A program made the position numbers and the translations under genes. A DNA stretch of 64,000 nt from Falsiroseomonas frigidaquae. GTDB lineage: Bacteria > Pseudomonadota > Alphaproteobacteria > Acetobacterales > Acetobacteraceae. Positions 1 to 8,486 of the stretch are shown here, in pieces; the first letter of the stretch is position 1; the number at the start of each line of letters is the position of its first letter. The notes beneath the pieces were generated by a model, which made no database searches, was not told the DNA's origin, and saw nothing but the letters and a program-made list of their open reading frames with translations. The DNA is taken from NCBI RefSeq assembly GCF_012163145.1, contig NZ_JAAVTX010000005.1, positions 372,001 to 436,000 of the forward strand. Reading direction: 5' to 3'.

Positions 1-723
1 CGGCTGACGCTGAACCACGCCCGCCCGCTGCTGCCCGCGCCGCACCAGATCCTGGACGAGCTCTGGCGCAGCACCGCCACCCTGCCCGTCACCTCTCGCC
101 GCAGCCTGGTGCATCATGCCTGGGTGACGCTCTCCGCCGCGCTGGTGGGCTTCGGCATGGGCACGGCCATCGGCGTGCTGCTGGCCGTCGCGGTGGTGCA
201 TGTCCGCGCGCTGGAACGCAGCCTGATGCCCTGGATCGTCGCCTCCCAGGCCGTGCCGGTGCTGGCGCTGGCGCCGATCGTCATCGTGGCGCTCGGCGCC
301 ATGGGGCTGGAGGGGCTGCTGCCCAAGGCCATCATCGCCGCCTATCTGTGTTTCTTCCCGATCGCCATCGGCATGGTGAAGGGGCTGCGCGCGCCGGATG
401 CCATGGCGCGGGACCTGATGCGCACCTGGTCCGCGACCCAGGCCCAGGTGTTCTGGAAGCTGCGCCTGCCGGCCTCCCTGCCCTATCTGTTCGCCGGGCT
501 GAAGGTGGCGATGGCCGCGGCGGTAGTCGGCGCCATCGTGGCCGAATTGCCGGCCGGCGCGCAGGCGGGGCTGGGGGCGCGGCTGCTCGCGGGATCCTAT
601 TTCGGCCAGACCATCCAGATCTGGGCGGCGCTGGTGGCGGCGGCCATCCTCTCCGCCACGCTGGTCGGCCTGCTGGGGGCCGCGGAGCGCCTGGTGGCAC
701 GGCGCATGGGGGCACGGGCGTGA
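1..723 (+). CDS. ABC transporter permease, NitT/TauT/Ssu type (5' end outside window)
   Basis: Inner-membrane permease of an ABC importer. The reading frame is already open at base 1, so the N-terminus lies upstream of the window. Several hydrophobic helices are visible, and the BPD_transp_1 EAA-type cytoplasmic loop is clear (ARDLMRTW, then LRLPASLPYLFAGLKV), the site where the ATPase docks. It ends in a GTGA overlap with a second permease, which implies translational coupling and a two-permease channel. The ATPase gene is expected just upstream and is not in view. The substrate cannot be read from the permease; the neighbouring ring-opening amidohydrolase, amidase and nucleobase permease suggest an N-heterocycle (inference). 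Confidence 0.9.
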   Translation, partial: RLTLNHARPLLPAPHQILDELWRSTATLPVTSRRSLVHHAWVTLSAALVGFGMGTAIGVLLAVAVVHVRALERSLMPWIVASQAVPVLALAPIVIVALGAMGLEGLLPKAIIAAYLCFFPIAIGMVKGLRAPDAMARDLMRTWSATQAQVFWKLRLPASLPYLFAGLKVAMAAAVVGAIVAELPAGAQAGLGARLLAGSYFGQTIQIWAALVAAAILSATLVGLLGAAERLVARRMGARA

Positions 724-1637
724 CGGCGCTGCTGGCACTGGCCGTCGCCGCAGCCTTCGCGGCGCTGATCGCGGCGGTGCATGGCGGCGCGGCGGGCGCG
801 GCGGTCTGGGCCGGCGTGGTCCTCGCCACGGGCCTTGCCGCTTGGCTGGTGCAGCGCCTGGGCGATGCGCCGGAGCGGGGCCTGGCCGCGCTCGGCGCGC
901 CACTGGCCTTCGGCGCCACGGTGCTGGCCTTGTGGGAAGTGCTGGTGGTGGGCCTGGCGGTGCCCATGGTGCTGCTACCGGCACCCTCCGCCATCGCCGC
1001 GCGGTTCTGGCTGGCCGCGCCGATGCTCTGGGGCGATTTCACGCAGACCTTCCTGAAGGCCGTGCTCTCCGGCTATGCCATCGGCTGCGGGGCGGGCTTC
1101 GGGCTGGCGCTGGTGGCGGACCGCGTGCCCTTTCTGCGGCGCGGATTGCTGCCGCTCGGCCATCTGGTGGCGGCGCTGCCGGTGGTGGGCATCGCGCCGA
1201 TCCTTGCGATGTGGTTCGGCTTCGATTGGCAGTCCAAGGCCGCGGTCGTCGTCGCCATGACCTTCTTCCCGATGCTGGTGAATACCGTGGCGGGCCTGGC
1301 CGCCGCCGGCGCGCTGGAGCGCGACCTGATGCGCAGCTACGCCGCCAGCCCTGGCCAGACGCTGTGGCTGCTGAAGCTGCCCGCCGCCCTGCCCTTCATC
1401 TTCACCGCGCTGAAGGTCAATGCGCCGCTGGCGCTGATCGGCGCCATCGTCGCCGAGTTCTTCGGCAGCCCGACGCAGGGCATGGGTTTCCGCATCACGA
1501 CCGAGGCGGCAAAGCTCGCCCTCGACCTGGTCTGGGCGGAAATCGTTGTAGCGGCGGTTGCCGGTTCGGCATTCTACGGGCTGGTCGCGCTGGCCGAGCG
1601 CGCAGCCACCTTCTGGCACCCCTCGGCCCGCCCATGA
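720..1637 (+). CDS. ABC transporter permease, second channel subunit
   Basis: Second BPD_transp_1 permease, 305 residues. The GTG start at 720 overlaps the upstream stop (GTGA). An extra hydrophobic N-terminal segment of about 90 residues precedes the usual core. The EAA loop is present (ERDLMRSYAAS, then LKLPAALPFIFTALKV). It resembles its upstream partner in the core, as expected for a heterodimeric channel. The stop overlaps an upstream in-frame ATG of the binding-protein gene, so the three genes are one transcription unit. Systems with paired permeases and an NMT1-like receptor include pyrimidine-precursor and riboflavin importers; which one applies here is unknown. Confidence 0.9.
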   Translation: MTALLALAVAAAFAALIAAVHGGAAGAAVWAGVVLATGLAAWLVQRLGDAPERGLAALGAPLAFGATVLALWEVLVVGLAVPMVLLPAPSAIAARFWLAAPMLWGDFTQTFLKAVLSGYAIGCGAGFGLALVADRVPFLRRGLLPLGHLVAALPVVGIAPILAMWFGFDWQSKAAVVVAMTFFPMLVNTVAGLAAAGALERDLMRSYAASPGQTLWLLKLPAALPFIFTALKVNAPLALIGAIVAEFFGSPTQGMGFRITTEAAKLALDLVWAEIVVAAVAGSAFYGLVALAERAATFWHPSARP

Positions 1638-1654
1638 AAAGCAGGAGAGACACG

Positions 1655-2662
1655 ATGCGACGAAGCATTCTGGCCGGGCTGGTGGGCCTCGGCCTGCTGG
1701 CGGGTGCCGCGGCGGCTGAAGCCCAGGCCCAAGGGGTGGAGCGCGTCACGCTGCAATTGAAGTGGGTCACCCAGGCGCAGTTCGCCGGCTACTACGTGGC
1801 GCAGGCGCGCGGCATGTACCGGGCCGCCAATCTCGACGTCCGCATCAATGCCGGCGGGCCGGATATCGCCCCGCCGCAGGTGATGGCCGGTGGCCGCGCC
1901 GATGTGGTGGTGGAGTGGATGCCCGCCGCGCTCGCCAGCCGCGAACGCGGCGTGCCGCTGGTGAATATCGCGCAGCCCTTCAAGCAATCCGGACTGATGC
2001 TGACCTGCCGCGCCGAGACCGGCATCCGCACCCCGGCCGATCTGCGCGGCCGGACGCTGGGCGTCTGGTTCTCCGGCAATGAATACCCGTTCCTCGCCTG
2101 GATGGCGCGGCTGAACCTGCCGACCAATGGCACGCCGCAGGGCGTGCGCGTGCTGCGCCAGGGCTTCAACGTGGACCCGCTGCTGCAGCGCCAGGCCGAT
2201 TGCGTCTCCACCATGACCTACAATGAATACTGGCAGGTCATCGATGGCGGCTTCCGGCCGGACCAGCTCACCGTCTTCCGTTATGCCGACCAGGGCGTGG
2301 CGACGCTGGAGGATGGGCTGTACGTGCTGGAGAACCGGCTGAGCGACGCCGCCTTCGTCGCCCGCATGGGCCGCTTCGTGCGCGCCTCCATGCAGGGTTG
2401 GGACTGGGCGCGGCAGAACCCGGATGCGGCGGCGGCCATCGTGCTGGACAACGACGCCTCCGGCGCGCAGACGGAGGCGCATCAGCGCCGCATGATGGCT
2501 GAGATCGCCAAGCTGCTGGACACCACCGGCGGCGGCCGCCTGGACCCGGCGGATTACGAGCGCACGGTGCAGACGCTGCTGTCCTCGGGCGGCGAATCCC
2601 CCGTGATCACCCGTGCGCCGACCGGCGCCTGGACGCATGCGGTGGTGGACGCGGCGCGCTGA
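1655..2662 (+). CDS. ABC transporter substrate-binding protein, NMT1/THI5-like
   Basis: Periplasmic receptor of the importer, 335 residues. An N-terminal signal peptide (MRRSILAGLVGLGLLAGA, cleavage near AEAQAQ) is followed by the NMT1/THI5 signature LQLKWVTQAQFAGYYVAQ. The family includes ThiY (formylaminopyrimidine) and RibY (riboflavin) receptors, which bind ring compounds (established knowledge). An ATG at 1634 is in frame, but GGAGAG at 1643-1648 is correctly spaced for the ATG at 1655 and the signal peptide starts there. It is the last gene of the transport unit and converges on the ring-opening amidohydrolase only 6 bases away. Confidence 0.88.
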   Translation: MRRSILAGLVGLGLLAGAAAAEAQAQGVERVTLQLKWVTQAQFAGYYVAQARGMYRAANLDVRINAGGPDIAPPQVMAGGRADVVVEWMPAALASRERGVPLVNIAQPFKQSGLMLTCRAETGIRTPADLRGRTLGVWFSGNEYPFLAWMARLNLPTNGTPQGVRVLRQGFNVDPLLQRQADCVSTMTYNEYWQVIDGGFRPDQLTVFRYADQGVATLEDGLYVLENRLSDAAFVARMGRFVRASMQGWDWARQNPDAAAAIVLDNDASGAQTEAHQRRMMAEIAKLLDTTGGGRLDPADYERTVQTLLSSGGESPVITRAPTGAWTHAVVDAAR

Positions 2663-2668
2663 AGCGGT

Positions 2669-3736
2669 TCAGACAGCGCGGGCGAAGACGCAGACCAGGC
2701 CGCCACCCGGCGGCCCCTGATGCTCCGCCCCGCCACTGACAAAGACCTGCCCTTGGCCGGCGACACTGGCCACGATGGCGCCCAGGGCACCGCGCAAATG
2801 GCGCTGCGCATCCAGGTCCGTATCGCCCAGCATGGTATGGCGCGCACCGCGGATGGCGCCGGATTTCTCGGGCTCGCCCTTTGCCAGCACGCCGAGCACG
2901 CGCGCCCTTTGCGCGACAGGCACGGCGGGCGCGGCCGGAAGCCCTGCGGCATGAAAAGCAGCGACGACGCCATCCAGGTCCAGCAGATCCGCCATCGGCG
3001 CCACGCCCGCCGTCAGGCCCGGCGCCCAGCCATCGGCATGGCCGAAAACCAGCACCTCATTCGCCGTCACCTCGATGCCGGAGGAGATGCTGGCGCGGTT
3101 CGAATACTTGAGCAGATCGCGCAGCAGATCGTCCTCCGTCCCGTCCGGGATGTCGCCGAGCGCACGGCCGACGCCGAAGGCCGCGGCGGCGCGGGACAGG
3201 GCCATCAGAAGCCGTGGATCGCCGCTGCGGGCCTCCGGCCCAGGCGCCTGGGCACAGGGCGCCTTGACCTGCACCAGCACCACATCCTCCGCGCGCGTAA
3301 TGCCGGCATCCGCCATGGCATCGCGTACTGCCCGCGCGACCAATTCGATCTGCGCCTCGCGCCCGATATCGGCAGCGGGCGTGGGCGCGCTGAAGGCGGT
3401 GCCCAGCGCCAGACCGCGCGGGCCGGCAGCGGCGCGATCCACGGCGAAGACCAGGTAGTGCGGCGATAGCGCGCCCTCCGTCCCGCCAGACAGCACGCAG
3501 GGAATTCGCCCGGCGAGCGCCGCCAAGTCTTCGCCCGTCGCGCGTGACAGCAGCAGCATCAGCGACTGCGTGAAATAGCCACGGGTGAAGTCGTTCAGCC
3601 CGCCATTGCCCTCGGTCTTGCCGATCACCGCGCGGATCTCCGCGGCGCGGACCTCGCCGCGATCGATCAGCGCCGCCAGGGCCGAGAGGTCGCCCGGATG
3701 GGCCATGGGCAGGCGGTGGATGGCAAGGTTCGGCAT
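2669..3736 (-). CDS. ring-opening amidohydrolase (cyanuric acid hydrolase/barbiturase family)
   Basis: Hydrolyses one amide bond of a cyclic imide ring such as cyanurate or barbiturate. The 355-residue length matches the family (about 360). The three internally repeated domains each keep their Ser/Lys elements: GKTEGNG near residue 40 and LSGGTEG near 83; VQVKAP and NRASISSGIEV in the middle; AKGEPEKSG, RHTMLGDTD and VSGGAEHQGPPGGG near the end. A longer open frame runs upstream to 3907, but family alignment supports starting at MPNLAIHRL. It is divergent from the FAD monooxygenase with 66 bases between starts. Cyanurate versus barbiturate specificity cannot be decided by eye. Confidence 0.9.
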   Translation of the reverse strand: MPNLAIHRLPMAHPGDLSALAALIDRGEVRAAEIRAVIGKTEGNGGLNDFTRGYFTQSLMLLLSRATGEDLAALAGRIPCVLSGGTEGALSPHYLVFAVDRAAAGPRGLALGTAFSAPTPAADIGREAQIELVARAVRDAMADAGITRAEDVVLVQVKAPCAQAPGPEARSGDPRLLMALSRAAAAFGVGRALGDIPDGTEDDLLRDLLKYSNRASISSGIEVTANEVLVFGHADGWAPGLTAGVAPMADLLDLDGVVAAFHAAGLPAAPAVPVAQRARVLGVLAKGEPEKSGAIRGARHTMLGDTDLDAQRHLRGALGAIVASVAGQGQVFVSGGAEHQGPPGGGLVCVFARAV

Positions 3737-3802
3737 GCCGCGAGCATACTGCCTCTGGCGCGCCGATTGCACCGGCTTGCGCGGATTCTGGGGCGGCACT
3801 TC

Positions 3803-4945
3803 ATGCGGATCGGCATCATCGGCACCGGCGTTGCGGGCAGCCTGCTGGCGGAAGGCCTGCAGGGCTTCGACGTCACAGCCTTCGAACGTGTGGCACCCGG
3901 CGATCAAGCGGAATCCGGCACCGGCCTCAATATCGGTCCTAATGCGCTCAAGGCGCTACGCCTGCACATGCCGGCGCGCCATGCGGCCCTGCGCGCGGCC
4001 TCGCTGCCCTGGCAGCGCTGGTTCGTGGACCTGGCCGATGGCACGCGGCTGTTCGACCTGGACATGCTGGCGGTGGCGGAGGAGCCGGGCGTCCGTATTC
4101 GCTGGTCTGAACTCTACCGCCTGCTGCGTGAGCCCCTGGCCGGATTCACGCGCCATGGCCATGCGCTGGAGGCGCTCGAGGAAGATGCGGCAGGCCGCCT
4201 TGTCCCAGTATTCCGCACCGCGGATGGCCTGCGGCGCGATGGCGGCTTCGACCTGCTGGTCGGCGCCGATGGCCGCTACAGCCGGCTCAGAGCGCTGGCG
4301 GCGGGGGAACCACCCGCAACGCTGCTCGGGGTCTGCATCTGGCGGCTGCTGGTGACCGATGCGGCGGACTGCCCCTATGATGATTACGGCCAGTGGTTCA
4401 ATGGCAATGCGCGGCTGCTGTCCTTCCGTGTGCCGGGCGGCGCCGTCTACATTGCGGGCACCTTCCCCCTGCCTGCGGATGAGCGAATTCCAGAGGCGAT
4501 GAAGACAGGTGTGGCGCAGCGTGCCCTGTTCACGCCGAAGACGGGCGCGCCCTGTGCTGCCGTCGCCTGGATGCTGGCGAAGATCGACCAGCATGTGGCG
4601 CAGATTCATTGGGCCCGGTCCGCGGTCGTACCAGTCCTGCGACACGCGCTGGATGGGCGCGCCCTGTTCCTCGGTGATGCGGCGCAGGCGATGGTGCCCA
4701 CACTTGGCCAGGGGGCGACGCAGGCGGTGGAATGTGGCGTGGTGGCCGCACGCGTTCTGCGGGCCGGCGGCGACGCGGCGGCGGTCGCGGCTGCGCGGGA
4801 TTCGCGTGTGGCCTTTGTTCGCGACTTCTCCATGGCGGCGTCCGACACGCTGCTGCCGCCAGCAGACGTGGTGGCGGGCACGCGCCGCAAGATGCAGCCG
4901 GAATTCCTCAACCGGCTGCGGCAGCTCTACACAGAGGTGGATTAG
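3803..4945 (+). CDS. FAD-dependent monooxygenase (aromatic/heterocycle hydroxylase type)
   Basis: Flavoprotein hydroxylase of the PHBH/salicylate hydroxylase/HpxO class, 380 residues. It has an N-terminal Rossmann motif GIIGTGVAGSLLAEGL, a mid GADGRYSRLR (DG motif), and a second FAD motif FLGDAAQAMVPTLGQGATQ. The start is the ATG beside the N-terminal nucleotide fold; the frame extends further upstream without homology. The family hydroxylates aromatic rings or urate-like heterocycles using NAD(P)H. Divergence from the ring-opening amidohydrolase suggests it prepares a substrate for ring opening (inference). Its stop overlaps the tail of a degraded gene on the other strand. Confidence 0.85.
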   Translation: MRIGIIGTGVAGSLLAEGLQGFDVTAFERVAPGDQAESGTGLNIGPNALKALRLHMPARHAALRAASLPWQRWFVDLADGTRLFDLDMLAVAEEPGVRIRWSELYRLLREPLAGFTRHGHALEALEEDAAGRLVPVFRTADGLRRDGGFDLLVGADGRYSRLRALAAGEPPATLLGVCIWRLLVTDAADCPYDDYGQWFNGNARLLSFRVPGGAVYIAGTFPLPADERIPEAMKTGVAQRALFTPKTGAPCAAVAWMLAKIDQHVAQIHWARSAVVPVLRHALDGRALFLGDAAQAMVPTLGQGATQAVECGVVAARVLRAGGDAAAVAAARDSRVAFVRDFSMAASDTLLPPADVVAGTRRKMQPEFLNRLRQLYTEVD

Positions 4946-5266
4946 TGCCCGGACCCGTGCACGAAGCGATTCTCCAGCAGCAGGAAGGCGAGGTTCAGCA
5001 GGTGGCCGAGAGCACCCGCCACGAAGATCAGCGCAAGGGAAAACGCAGCCGTGCCTGCCCACCAGGATCTGCGGCAGCGCCTCCCGGATCAACACGTCCA
5101 CCAGGATCGGGGCCCGGGGAATGTCCATGATGCGGGCAGCCAGTACGCCGGTTCGGCGCACATTGATCATGCCATAGCGGCGTTGAACAGGTTGACCAGC
5201 CTGGCGCCGAAGGCGGTCACCGCGATCTTCGTGCCCTCTCCGGATAGGTACTGGGCACAAGGCGCC
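4942..5266 (-). pseudogene. degraded ABC permease relic (BPD_transp_1 family)
   Basis: This 400-base gap between two genes is not empty. Read on the minus strand in three successive frames, it yields pieces of a NitT/TauT permease: YLSGEGTKIAVTAFGARLVN, then after a frameshift ARIMDIPRAPILVDVLIREA followed by LPQILVG, then after a second shift a last membrane helix ending LLNLAFLLLENRFVHGSGH and a stop at 4942-4944. The order and the LPQILVG hallmark match the EAA loop and C-terminus of this family, but the segment between them is missing. Frameshifts plus an internal deletion make it a dead gene. Boundaries are approximate; the assignment is by eye. Confidence 0.65.
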
Positions 5267-5369
5267 GCTTCCGGAGACGGCGCATAGACGGCGCCACATG
5301 ATTGACAGGGTCTCGCGCTGACGCGCCCCATCAGATCGGATCATGGCACGGACAAGGAACGACATCAGC

Positions 5370-6626
5370 ATGACCGACATCCCGGCCCTGCTCGAGCGCA
5401 TCGCAAAGCATGATGGGGCGATCGGCGCCTTCTGGCAGGTGGATGCGACAGGCGCCCTTGCCACGCCGCCGCGTGGCGAGGGCCCGCTGCGCGGGGTTGC
5501 CATCGGCATCAAGGACAATGTCGACGTCGCCGGGTTGCGGGCCACAGGCGGCATCGCGGCCTTCCGTGACGTGGTGGCGACGCGGGACGCGCCCTGCGTA
5601 CGGGGGCTCCGCGAGGCAGGGCTGGTGATCCTCGGCAAGCTGGCGATGCATGAGGGCGCGCTGGGCGCGACGACGGATACGCCAGGCTTCGGCCGCTGCA
5701 TGAACCCGCTGCGTGCGGGCTTCACGCCCGGAGGCTCCTCCGGCGGCTCCGGTGCCGCGGTTGCGGCCGGCTTCGTGCCGCTCGCCGTGGGAACGGACAC
5801 GATGGGCTCCGTCCGCATACCCGCCGCCTATTGCGGCGTCACCGGTCTGAAGCCGACGCGCGGCCTGATCGGGCGCAGCGGCGTGGTGCCCCTGTCGCCG
5901 ACGCTCGATCATGTCGGCGTGCTGGCGAGCACGCCGCGGCTGGCCGGGCTCGCGCTTCAGGCGATGGCGGCGGATGACCCGGCAGACCCCGCCTGGCGCC
6001 CTGCGCCAACCGGCTGGCAAGCGGTTCCGGATGGGCCGCCGCGGCTGGCAGATCTGCGGATCGGCCTGCCGGAGCCCGTCCTGGCCGCGACGATGGAGCC
6101 GGTCCTGCGCGCCGCTTGGTTGGCGGCGGCCGCACGGTTACGCGCAGCGGGCGCGACAGTGGAGCCGGTGGCGATGCCGGAATGGGACCCCGGCGCCGCC
6201 CGCCGCGCCGGGCTGCTGCTGCTGGAGGCGGAAGCCGCCGTGCTGCATGCGGCGCTGATCGACGACCCGGCGGCGGCCAGCCCCGATTTCCGTTCCGCGC
6301 TGGCCTATGGCCGCGATGCAGGCACGGCGCGGCTGGTGCGCGCCCTGTTCCGCCTGGAGGAGGTCAAGGCGGCAACGGTGCGGGCGCTCGACCGGTTCGA
6401 CCTTCTTCTGATGCCCACCGCGCCGCAGCGCGCCTTTGCCCATGGCAAACCTGCGCCGGTGGATCAGGCGGATTTCACAGCCCTCGCCAATTTCGCCGGC
6501 CTTCCGAGCATCGCTCTGCCATGGCCCGCGGAGGATGGCGGCCTGCCCGCCTCGGTGCAACTCGTCGGCCACCCCTATGCCGAGGCGCTGCTGGTGGGCG
6601 TGGCGGAGGCGCTGGACGGAGCGTGA
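5370..6626 (+). CDS. amidase-signature family hydrolase
   Basis: Cytoplasmic amidase of about 418 residues. The Ser-cisSer-Lys triad is visible: Lys in GIKDN (about residue 48), cis-Ser in GGSSGGSGAA (about 124) and nucleophile Ser in DTMGSVRIPAA (about 147). The family includes AtzE (1-carboxybiuret hydrolase), ureidomalonase and allophanate hydrolases, which act directly after ring-opening amidohydrolases (established knowledge). That makes processing of the ring-opened product the likely role here (inference). An in-frame ATG at 5343 is possible; the ATG at 5370 has AAGGA about 11 bases upstream. No AtzG-like small partner gene was seen. Confidence 0.85.
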   Translation: MTDIPALLERIAKHDGAIGAFWQVDATGALATPPRGEGPLRGVAIGIKDNVDVAGLRATGGIAAFRDVVATRDAPCVRGLREAGLVILGKLAMHEGALGATTDTPGFGRCMNPLRAGFTPGGSSGGSGAAVAAGFVPLAVGTDTMGSVRIPAAYCGVTGLKPTRGLIGRSGVVPLSPTLDHVGVLASTPRLAGLALQAMAADDPADPAWRPAPTGWQAVPDGPPRLADLRIGLPEPVLAATMEPVLRAAWLAAAARLRAAGATVEPVAMPEWDPGAARRAGLLLLEAEAAVLHAALIDDPAAASPDFRSALAYGRDAGTARLVRALFRLEEVKAATVRALDRFDLLLMPTAPQRAFAHGKPAPVDQADFTALANFAGLPSIALPWPAEDGGLPASVQLVGHPYAEALLVGVAEALDGA

Positions 6627-6716
6627 GGCGCGGGCCCGGCCCGCGGCGCAAGCCTGCCCGCACGGCGAGCCCCAAGTCTCTACAATCATAGCCCTGGAAG
6701 CTAGGGTCGGGCTGAA

Positions 6717-8027
6717 ATGCAGCAGCCGGAGTCGTCCCGCATGGATCGCTTCTTCGAACTCACCGCGCGGGGCACGACAACCCGCACCGAGATCCTCGCG
6801 GGCCTCGCGACCTACCTAACCATGGTCTACATCGTGGTGGTCAACCCCTCGATCATGGCTGCAGCGGGCATCGACCCGGGGGCGGCCTTCGTCGCAACCT
6901 GCCTGGCGGCCGCCATCGGCAGCCTGCTGATGGGGCTGCTGGCGAATTTCCCCATCGCGCTGGCGCCGGGGATGGGGCTCAACGCCTATTTCGCCTTTGC
7001 TGTCGTCGGTGGCATGGGCATTCCCTGGCAGGTAGCGCTCGGCGCCGTCTTCGTCTCCGGCCTGCTGTTCTTCCTGGTCTCCGTCCTGCGGATCCGGGAA
7101 TGGCTGGTAAACGGCATCCCGATGTCGCTGAAGCTGGGCATTGCCGCGGGCATCGGCTTCTTCCTGGGCCTGATCGGACTGCGCGGCATGGGCGTGGTGG
7201 TCGACAATCCGGCAACACTGGTGGGCCTCGGCCCGCTTTCCACGCCGGCCACGCTGATCGCCTGCGGCGGCTTCGTGCTGATCGCGGGGCTGGTGGCGCG
7301 CGGTGTAACCGGGGCGATCGTGATTGGCATCCTCATCACCGCCGCGGCCGGGCTGCCTTTCGGACTGACGGAATTCCACGGCATCGCCTCCCTGCCCCCC
7401 TCCCTGGCACCGACCTTCCTGCAGATGGACATCGCCGGGGCGCTCGGCATCGGTCTGGTCGGGATCGTCTTCACCTTCTTCCTGGTGGATCTGCTGGATA
7501 ATACCGGCACGCTGATCGCCACCACGCACCGGGCAGGCCTCATGAACCGCGACGGGTCCGTGCCGCGGCTCGGTCGCGCACTGATGGCGGATTCGGGGGG
7601 CGCGATGATGGGCGCGGCGCTCGGCACATCCACCACCGTCTCCTATATCGAGAGTGCCGCCGGCATCCAGGCCGGCGGGCGCACCGGCCTGACGGCGGTG
7701 ACGGTGGCAGGACTGTTCCTGCTGACCCTGTTCCTGGCCCCGCTGGCCGGCTCCATCCCCGGCTTCGCCACGGCGCCGGCGCTGGTCTTCGTCGCCTGCC
7801 TCATGGCCAAGGGGCTGCAGGACCTGGCATGGGACGACACCACTGAATACCTGCCGGCGATCCTGACGGCGCTGGCGATGCCCTTCACCTTCTCCATCGC
7901 CACCGGGATCGGCCTCGGCTTCCTCAGCTATGCGCTGGTGAAAACCCTGGCCGGCCGGGCGGGGGAGGTGCATGGCGCGGTCTGGCTGCTGGCTGCGCTG
8001 TCGGCGGTGAAGTTCGCCCTCGGCTGA
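6717..8027 (+). CDS. NCS2 family nucleobase permease (AzgA-like)
   Basis: Inner-membrane proton symporter, 436 residues, about 12-14 membrane segments. AzgA/PbuG-subfamily signatures are present: TEILAGLATYLTMVYIVVVNP at the N-terminus, APGMGLNAYFAF, and in the second half FTFFLVDLLDNTGTLIA and LGTSTTVSYIESAAGI. Known members take up adenine, guanine or hypoxanthine. It follows the amidase by 90 bases, which places a second ring-compound transporter in this block. Substrate is inferred at subfamily level only. Confidence 0.9.
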   Translation: MQQPESSRMDRFFELTARGTTTRTEILAGLATYLTMVYIVVVNPSIMAAAGIDPGAAFVATCLAAAIGSLLMGLLANFPIALAPGMGLNAYFAFAVVGGMGIPWQVALGAVFVSGLLFFLVSVLRIREWLVNGIPMSLKLGIAAGIGFFLGLIGLRGMGVVVDNPATLVGLGPLSTPATLIACGGFVLIAGLVARGVTGAIVIGILITAAAGLPFGLTEFHGIASLPPSLAPTFLQMDIAGALGIGLVGIVFTFFLVDLLDNTGTLIATTHRAGLMNRDGSVPRLGRALMADSGGAMMGAALGTSTTVSYIESAAGIQAGGRTGLTAVTVAGLFLLTLFLAPLAGSIPGFATAPALVFVACLMAKGLQDLAWDDTTEYLPAILTALAMPFTFSIATGIGLGFLSYALVKTLAGRAGEVHGAVWLLAALSAVKFALG

Positions 8028-8036
8028 GGCGGCGGG

Positions 8037-8396
8037 TCAGGCGGCGGGGGGTTCCCGCCCGTCCGGCGCCACGCCGGCCCGCTCCAGTTCCGCCTGCAGG
8101 TGTCCTGTCAGCATCAGCCACGCCATGCGAAAGTCGCTGGCGAGCGACCACAGGGGGTGGCCGAAGGTGGCCGGCCGGTTGCCCTCGATGAAGAGATGGG
8201 AGGTCCATGCGGCGCCATAGCCGACCAGGACCGCCACCAGCACCAGCCACAGCGGCCCGGCCAGCAGCCCCCAGGCCAGCAGCACCAGGGCCGCCAGGGT
8301 CCCGCCGACATGGATCGTCCGGGTGCGCGGTGCGGCGTGCTGGCGCAGATAGTGAAGCCAGAAGGCCTCATAGCTTTGCAGGCGCGGCGGGTTCAT
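8037..8396 (-). CDS. Mpo1-like protein (DUF962)
   Basis: Small membrane protein, 119 residues. It has the DUF962/Mpo1 pattern: FWLHYLRQHAAPRTRTIHVGG, two hydrophobic segments, then HLFIEGNRPATFGHPLWSLASDF. Yeast Mpo1 is an iron-dependent dioxygenase in alpha-oxidation of 2-hydroxy fatty acids, and the conserved histidines are retained here. Bacterial function is largely unassigned. It converges on the nucleobase permease gene with 9 bases between and probably belongs to neither flanking pathway. Confidence 0.85.
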   Translation of the reverse strand: MNPPRLQSYEAFWLHYLRQHAAPRTRTIHVGGTLAALVLLAWGLLAGPLWLVLVAVLVGYGAAWTSHLFIEGNRPATFGHPLWSLASDFRMAWLMLTGHLQAELERAGVAPDGREPPAA

Positions 8397-8486
8397 GGCC
8401 TGGCCATAACAGAGCGCAGCGCTCGTACCGCTTCACGTCTCGGTTTAGGCTTCCCCTGCCGTCGCAGCTTAGCCACCCTGTGCACG

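Noticed and set aside
1638-1654. Possible TPP or FMN riboswitch before the NMT1/THI5-like receptor
   Set aside because: The gene starts within bases of the upstream stop, leaving no room for a riboswitch, and no thi-box or RFN sequence was seen.
3956-5818. A 620-residue open frame on the minus strand
   Set aside because: It is antisense to the FAD monooxygenase and amidase and its translation has no family character except where it crosses the permease relic. High GC keeps antisense frames open.
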